This document shows positions 58,959-64,000 of a DNA stretch of 64,000 nt, piece by piece; within the stretch, counting starts at the first letter, position 1, and each line of letters opens with the position of its first letter. Origin of the DNA: Pelodera strongyloides (Eukaryota > Nematoda > Chromadorea > Rhabditida > Rhabditidae); assembly GCA_036852015.1 (NCBI GenBank), contig JAANDG010000066.1, forward strand, positions 1 through 64,000. The letters are read 5' to 3'. The translations under genes were made by a program, and so were the position numbers. Under the pieces are notes generated by a model that was not told the origin of the DNA, did no database searches, and worked only from the letters and a program-made list of their open reading frames with translations.

Positions 58959-60047
58959 ATGCTGAGGCTATCCATTCTTCTATCAGTAGTAAGTGTCGTA
59001 CTCTGCGCTTCCGAAGAAATTGAAACACAGGAATTCAATGGAATTTTCAATACCCAAGAAGAATTTTGCACGGCCACCATGAAAGAAGTCAGTATTTAAT
59101 ATTATATTTCATCTTTGATTGGGACAAGTTCGACCATTACTGTACAAGGCACGATAGTACGCAGCACACATAATTCATCTATTTTTGTTGGGGGAACTGA
59201 TCACTTCGTAGGCAAGAGGGCAATATATCGTAGTTACACAAACTAATTAATACTTTGCTATTTTAATTACTGTTTAAAGGTCAGACTCGGATGCAGAAGC
59301 AATCATAATGGATCAGCTTAGGCAGTCCTTTTTTTCTTTGGCACACAGCCAAAGCTAACGATTTGGATATAGAGATATTGTACAAATTATACTACATTTA
59401 GCAACGGAGATTATTAATAATAATTGGATAATTAGGTCGAACTCGCCGAAACTTGGTTTCCGCCACCTTGGACATATCCTTTTTAATGATCCAGCGTCAG
59501 TATGTTTTTAGATGTTTGGGGAGCAAGTGGTCACTTCTCCTGGATTTGACGAATACTTTGCTACAAATGGTGCCGCGAAATCATTCTGCGAAGATGCCGA
59601 AGAAGCAGTGAAAGTCGGTTCTTATGTTTTTCGTTACGCTTGTTATGCTAATTTTCACTTTTTATCGCCGCGTTCACAAAGATAAGTAAGAATTGAGCGA
59701 AAGCAGCGCCCCACACCCTCGTGCTTTATTGCGCAGTGTGCAGGGAGTGTTGCGCTTTGATACGGTTATGTTAACGAAGAGCGGGGACAATTACACCTTG
59801 TGTAAAAGTACAGTAATGGTTTACGGGTAGGATTCTTCATTGTCCTGCCGCTGCCAACTGATCTTATGCTCATGGTACAGTATGCCCCCCATGAAATATC
59901 TTTCTGTTGCAGTGTGCGTCCGGTGGTTCTGCAGTGTTCGACCATTCCCCTCTATTCGGTGATGATTGTATCACTGCTTTTTACGATAAGTGGAGAGGAG
60001 TAACGCAAGAGCTTCAAGTCAAATTTCCTACGACGGAAAAGCTTTAA
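58959..60047 (+). CDS. Small secreted protein, four mature cysteines
   Basis: Exons 58959-59087, 59512-59613 and 59913-60047, all phase 0, giving 121 residues. ATG is five bases behind the acceptor TATCTTTCAG. Residues 1-17 are a signal peptide (LRLSILLSVVSVVLCA). The mature chain has Cys in EEFCTA, KSFCED, VKCASG and DDCITA, a spacing that would allow two disulphides, and is acidic with no membrane segment. Both donors are GTCAGT or GTCGGT, a less usual form, so exon ends are slightly uncertain. Like the gene at 54554 it encodes a small exported product, but the two show no clear sequence kinship. The family is not recognised. Confidence 0.7.
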
Positions 60048-60061
60048 ATCAAAATTTTTTT

Positions 60062-60067
60062 AATAAA
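60062..60067 (+). terminator. Poly(A) signal AATAAA of the small secreted protein gene
   Basis: AATAAA 15 bases after the stop codon, a spacing common in compact nematode genes. Confidence 0.6.
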
Positions 60068-60649
60068 CTTGAAGTATTGTGAATTTTAGTGTCCAGTTGA
60101 CCTGGTGAGCAATATATGTGATGAGCACACTATTTGACCGAATGTTTGAGAAAGACAAACAATATGTAGACAATCTTTGCATTATTTTGTATATATGAGT
60201 AATATAAAGTTCGATATGTGTACAAGAAGAGAGAATCAAGAGGAGCTGTTGAGTGATGATGTCGTAAAATCCAATAGTTGAAGATTTTCGAAGTGTTTTG
60301 TTGTTTCAGCTCGCCATATTTTTGCTGCTGACGCATCCGTTTATATTCAGGATCATTGGTTATTGGTAGCAACAACATGGTTCAACTGATAATACACATT
60401 CTAGTGATCCTTTTTGAAAAGGAGTTTATCGTCCTTCACACGTCTATCCAATTTATGTGGAACGGTAGACACGGCCAGCAAGAATAGAATAGCCCAGTTG
60501 TGGCGGCCCACATATTTTGGGCCTAGTGTAAGCGGCACACTCTCACTCCAACGTTGTCCGAAGATTTTGCATTTCAGAGAGTCTTTAACATTGTAACATA
60601 TCAACTATCCTCTGCCTTTCCTTAGATACCTTAGAGATCCATCTTCAGC

Positions 60650-60988
60650 AGTTTGAGAAAGCTGCGTGGATCCTTGCCTTCCACTTTCTTCTAGCTTGGG
60701 CGATTCCGCTCAGTGTCGGCACGTTGTGCGGGCACGGCGATTTGCCTTCACTGCAGCATTTAATTCTTTGTTGAACGAATCGCAGAATCGGGTTTTCGGA
60801 CGTCCCGTAGGTCGCTTATTTCCCCAGGGTCTCCAGAAGGTCAACTTCTTCGTCCATCTATCATCCGACTGACGACAGATGTGGCCGGCCCAGCGATGTT
60901 TCGTCTTGTAGACAATCTCTCCAGCGTCTTCAATACCTTCAATAATGGTACATACAATCATTATATGTATGATACAAACTGGTCGCAT
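60650..60988 (-). pseudogene. Remnant of a non-LTR (RTE/CR1-like) retrotransposon reverse transcriptase, C-terminal end
   Basis: The minus-strand frame carries KHRWAGHICRQSDDRW, then KKLTFWRPWGNKRPTGRPK, a pattern (RWAGHI..R..D.RW...W.P...KRP.GRP) found after the reverse-transcriptase domain in non-LTR retrotransposons of animals. The polymerase domain is absent and the frame closes soon after 60710, so this is a 5'-truncated dead fragment. Confidence 0.65.
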
Positions 60989-61294
60989 GTGCCGACGAAC
61001 CGCGGTTTCTGAATGTACTACTTTAACCGTCCTTATAAACCACAGCTAAATATAAGCTATTGCTGACTAGCTTTCGTCGTATGTACATACCTATCTATCA
61101 CGAAAGCCGCAAACCTACTCACTACAGCAGCCGTGGTCTAGAGAAACACCTACATAGGCGAAATCCATTCAATGTATTTCTACCAAACAACCGAACATTA
61201 TAACACAAACATGCTCGAGAGAGAGAGGTAGGGGTGTGTGCATCTTGCCAGCCCATATTCAAAAATTGAAACGAAATTTACTTTTATTAATGCA

Positions 61295-61900
61295 GAAGAA
61301 GACTGTATAGAAATGTTTGAGAAAAGGATTAGTACTGATTTTGAGAATTGGGCAGAATTGAGCGCTGTATGTGTTTGCAATATGAAAAAATATTGCAGTC
61401 TTTATATCGCGCCTGTGCGATAGCAGCCGAACAATTGGCGCGCGAAGCAGTTGCAAAGGTGTACGGTAGCTTATGTATTCGAACTTCGAACACTCATTAT
61501 CGCAATTGCAAAAGAACTGCAGCTATTTTTTTATATTTTAGTTTAATGTAGAATGTAGAATGATATTAAATGAATGAACAGTGATCCATTCCAATGGCAG
61601 GTAAAGTATACACTTACAACCCAACCAGTTGCATATAATAGAAAACTTGTAAGTTCACTAAATTAGGTCATTAATTCATTGTTTTCGTTTTTTTGGGGCT
61701 AGGTTGGGTTTCATCTTGTTTGGTGCACAAGTTATAACATTTTTGTTCAAGTAAATTTATCAACGATAACCGACTTGTGTTGCTTGCTTATTTCGCAGAA
61801 ACATACCGTAGTCAAACCAATATGGCTGCGTGCCAAAAAATATATACTCGATTTTCGAGAGAACGGTGAGTTGGCCGAAATTTTTGTTTCAATATAAAAT
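61295..61900 (+). CDS. Possible gene fragment of two exons
   Basis: An exon at about 61295-61366 (EDCIEMFEKRISTDFENWAE) ends at donor GTATGT. An exon from 61799 (acceptor TTTCGCAG) continues in phase 0 with KHTVVKPIWLRAKKYILDF and stops near 61900. The upstream exon with a start was not found. The codons are plausible but there is no family support; it could be chance or a decayed copy of a secreted-protein gene. Confidence 0.25.
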
Positions 61901-62082
61901 ACATTTTATTTCAACTAACGTTTAGTTTGCTGATATTATCTATGAGGTCTAGATTAGGACAAGTTGCCATTTTGCCTTTGCTGCGCTTTTGGATGCTGTA
62001 TTCACATTTGACAGTTTTTTTAGCTCCTTATTCGAATTTATAGCTTGAGCACTGTTTTGTTATAGTTGTGTTCGTTTAGTTA

Positions 62083-63250
62083 ATGGAACGGGTGTATCAG
62101 GAGACCAATGGTCTGCTACAGCAGGTTCATGCTGGATTGGGACGTCTTGAAAGATGTGGCGACGAGAGTCAAGCTCAACAAGAAATGCAACATCTTCATG
62201 GTCAGATGAAGTTAATCGATGAGAACTGCGAACGACTCGATGTATTCGTGAGCAAAGAACCCCCACAGCGTAGACACATGTCTCGGATGAAGGTTATTTT
62301 CGAATTTTAAAACCATTTTTTGTACTATTTTCCTTTTTTCTATTTTACACTATCATCTTTAATAATTCCTTATATTGATTTATTTGATGTCCTTTTCTTG
62401 GTATATCTGTAATTTTTAAACCAGAGCATTGTACTATCTTTCTTTAATGTCCGTTTCTTGTCTGTCTTTAGGTATGAAGGTATTTACTCGATACAATTCG
62501 TAGTAACGTGTGTTTTCAACAGGTTGATCAGCTCCGCGCCGACTGCCAAACCGCACACGTTGCTCTCTCCACAGTGTATTCTCGACTGACCACAAAATGG
62601 AGAGCTGCTTATGAACGTGACGAACTTCTAAAGCAGCGGTAACTTGGTTTGAAATACCTTTTTTTGCCTAGTCTATTCTATGAGGCATACTCAATAAGAA
62701 TTATATTTTATATCACGGACCCTCTTTGTAATTTACGGAATATTACTCAATTAAATAAAATTGCCGCTTATCGTAGTGAAACCAAGTGTATCTATGTACG
62801 TAACTGTGAACCTCGAAGGCTGTTCATTTTCGAGACTCCTTTCATTCCATTTGTAATTCTCGTATCTTGCAAAACTCTAGGTCTAGACTGGAACCTCTGG
62901 AATTCTATAGTGATAATAATACATTCAGCGTTCGGTCCGGACAAGAGGCCACCTCTCTATCGATTGATGATCACGAACTGATTGTCAATGATCGTCTACA
63001 ACATTCACATCGTGCTGTGGATGACTTGATCAACCAAGGTGTTAACGTTCTATCCGGACTCCGCGACCAACACTTTAACCTCCGCGGAGTCCGCCGAAGG
63101 ATGCTTGACATTGGTTCACAACTCGGCCTATCCAATACCACTATTCAAATGATTGACAAAAGAGTTAGAGAGGATTGGGTGATATTCTTAGTCGGATGCA
63201 TATTTGTTTGTATATTTATGTACGTATTTTATAGGTTTTGGAAGGGGTAG
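62083..63250 (+). CDS. GOSR2: Membrin, Golgi Qb-SNARE (GOSR2 orthologue)
   Basis: Membrin sits in the cis-Golgi membrane and forms a four-helix SNARE bundle that fuses ER-derived vesicles. Exons 62083-62292, 62523-62638 and 62881-63250 give 231 residues (human 212). The N-terminal helix MERVYQETNGLLQQVHAGLG and FVSKEPPQRR match human MDPLFQQTHKQV and LSSKEPPNKR. The SNARE helix includes VDDLINQGVNVLSGLRDQHF with the central Gln at residue 172, followed by MLDIGSQLGLSNTTIQMIDK, nearly as in human [20 protein letters not shown]. Residues 208-226 form the C-terminal membrane anchor with a short lumenal end. ATG is three bases behind the acceptor TTCGTTTAG, so the message is likely trans-spliced. 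Another gene starts 477 bases downstream on the same strand; the pair might be an operon. Confidence 0.95.
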
Positions 63251-63727
63251 GTTTGGCGCATAATATATCAAGGTGCATTAGGTGCAGTATCCATACATGT
63301 TTCATAGCATATCCATTTTATGACTATAGCACTATAGTTCATAGTTCTTAAATTTCAGGGTTTTTAGCGATTAGTATGACTGATGATTGCTCTTGGGCTT
63401 GGGGCGTTGGCGCACTAGTAAACTACAGTTTTTAATTGATTAGTTGCTCTCCCTTTTATCAAAATTAATTGCTATCGTGACACTGTGATATTTACTCGGT
63501 TTTCTTCTTTTATTGACTTCTCTTTCTGGTTATAATATCTCACAATCGCAGCCCCTTTTCTTGTATCTAGTATATGTATGTATCTAATTCTCCGGCCATT
63601 TGTCCCTTTGCTCTACCGTTGTGCTGTTGCAATTCCGAATTCATGTATGTGTATCCGTGTGTTTTCTTGGTTTCTTGTCTTAATTTATTAAATTCGTACT
63701 TAATAATAAAGAGTATTTCAGGTAGAA
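63251..63727. other. Spacer between membrin and the next gene
   Basis: 477 bases, AT-rich, with AATAAAG at 63706-63712 just before the TATTTCAG acceptor of the next gene. The arrangement is compatible with operon-type processing but longer than the ~100-base gap typical of Caenorhabditis operons. Confidence 0.35.
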
Positions 63728-64000
63728 ATGGGTGATTTAATAGCGGAAGAGCCCTATACTCCAAGTACTACACAGGATACGATATCGATCGATGGAGCAG
63801 TGAAGAAAGAAGACTTGGAGGGAGCGGAGGAACTTCCGGAAGTGAAAAGTGAAGGTATATTTTTTATATATTTACTCTTTACAGTTCTTTTTGCATTTTG
63901 CGGGTGTCTGTTCTTCTGTATGTCCCTGTGGTTCCTATTGTACTTTCTGTATACTTCAGGCCCTATAGGAATGAGCCAAGAATTCAGGGAGAAAGAAGTT
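63728..64000 (+). CDS. Start of an unrecognised acidic protein, runs off the window
   Basis: First exon 63728-63854 with ATG six bases behind the acceptor TATTTCAG, then exon 63960-64000 and beyond, phase-compatible. About 56 residues are visible. It begins MGDLIAEEPYTPSTTQD and is rich in Glu and Asp, with no signal peptide. Too short to assign. Confidence 0.6.
   Translation, partial: MGDLIAEEPYTPSTTQDTISIDGAVKKEDLEGAEELPEVKSEGIFFIYLLFTVLFAFCGCLFFCMSLWFLLYFLYTSGPIGMSQEFREKEV

Overview
The window is nuclear DNA from an animal, most likely a nematode. The evidence is: many small exons with GT..AG introns and TTTTCAG- or TTTTAG-type acceptors; an interstitial array of TTAGGC, the nematode telomere repeat (seen as TAAGCC, 28646-28731); and first exons whose start codon lies 0-10 bases behind a good splice acceptor, as expected where mRNAs receive a spliced leader. 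The species cannot be named from this sequence. Only two of the proteins can be named firmly: NDUFS3 of mitochondrial complex I and the Golgi SNARE membrin. A third is recognisable as a GOLM-like Golgi protein and a fourth as a chromodomain-SET protein. All gene models below were spliced by hand, using agreement of reading-frame phase across every junction as the test.

Layout. 1574-4502 (-): NDUFS3. 5733-14801 (+): a ~805-residue lysine/serine-rich protein with a hydrophobic central part, not recognised. 16979-29868 (-): a type II membrane coiled-coil protein of GOLM1/GOLM2 architecture, with a ~7-kb first intron full of repeats. 31896-39190 (+): a 485-residue chromodomain plus SET-domain protein whose catalytic motifs look degraded. 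40405-46806 (+): a 722-residue protein with an acidic N-terminus, paired CxxC motifs and an Arg/Glu/Ser/Asp-rich tail. 48059-51679 (+): a 233-residue unrecognised protein. 54554-55918 or 56414 (+) and 58959-60047 (+): two secreted cysteine-containing proteins. 61295-61900 (+): a possible gene fragment. 62083-63250 (+): membrin. 63728 onward (+): the start of a gene that leaves the window.

Between and inside the genes lies a dense population of short inverted-repeat elements. At least three families (called A, B and C here) end in AGCG or AGGGACAGG and sit between TTAA tetranucleotides, the duplication made by piggyBac-type transposases. No transposase gene is present, so they are non-autonomous. 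Other families carry different terminal repeats (M, D, E, F and G). There is also a 210-220-bp satellite in an alternating A-B higher-order arrangement (26600-27640), a ~20-24-bp minisatellite in an intron (10150-10610), CA, CT and poly-T tracts, two degenerate tRNA-like sequences and one small non-LTR retrotransposon remnant (60650-60988).

The most interesting items are the chromodomain-SET gene with predicted loss of the SAM-binding Asn and the catalytic Tyr, the adjacent zinc/RS-type gene that carries a SUMO-interaction-like motif, the 19-exon lysine-rich gene with no recognisable family, and the piggyBac-like element whose TTAA target coincides with the stop codon of a secreted protein.
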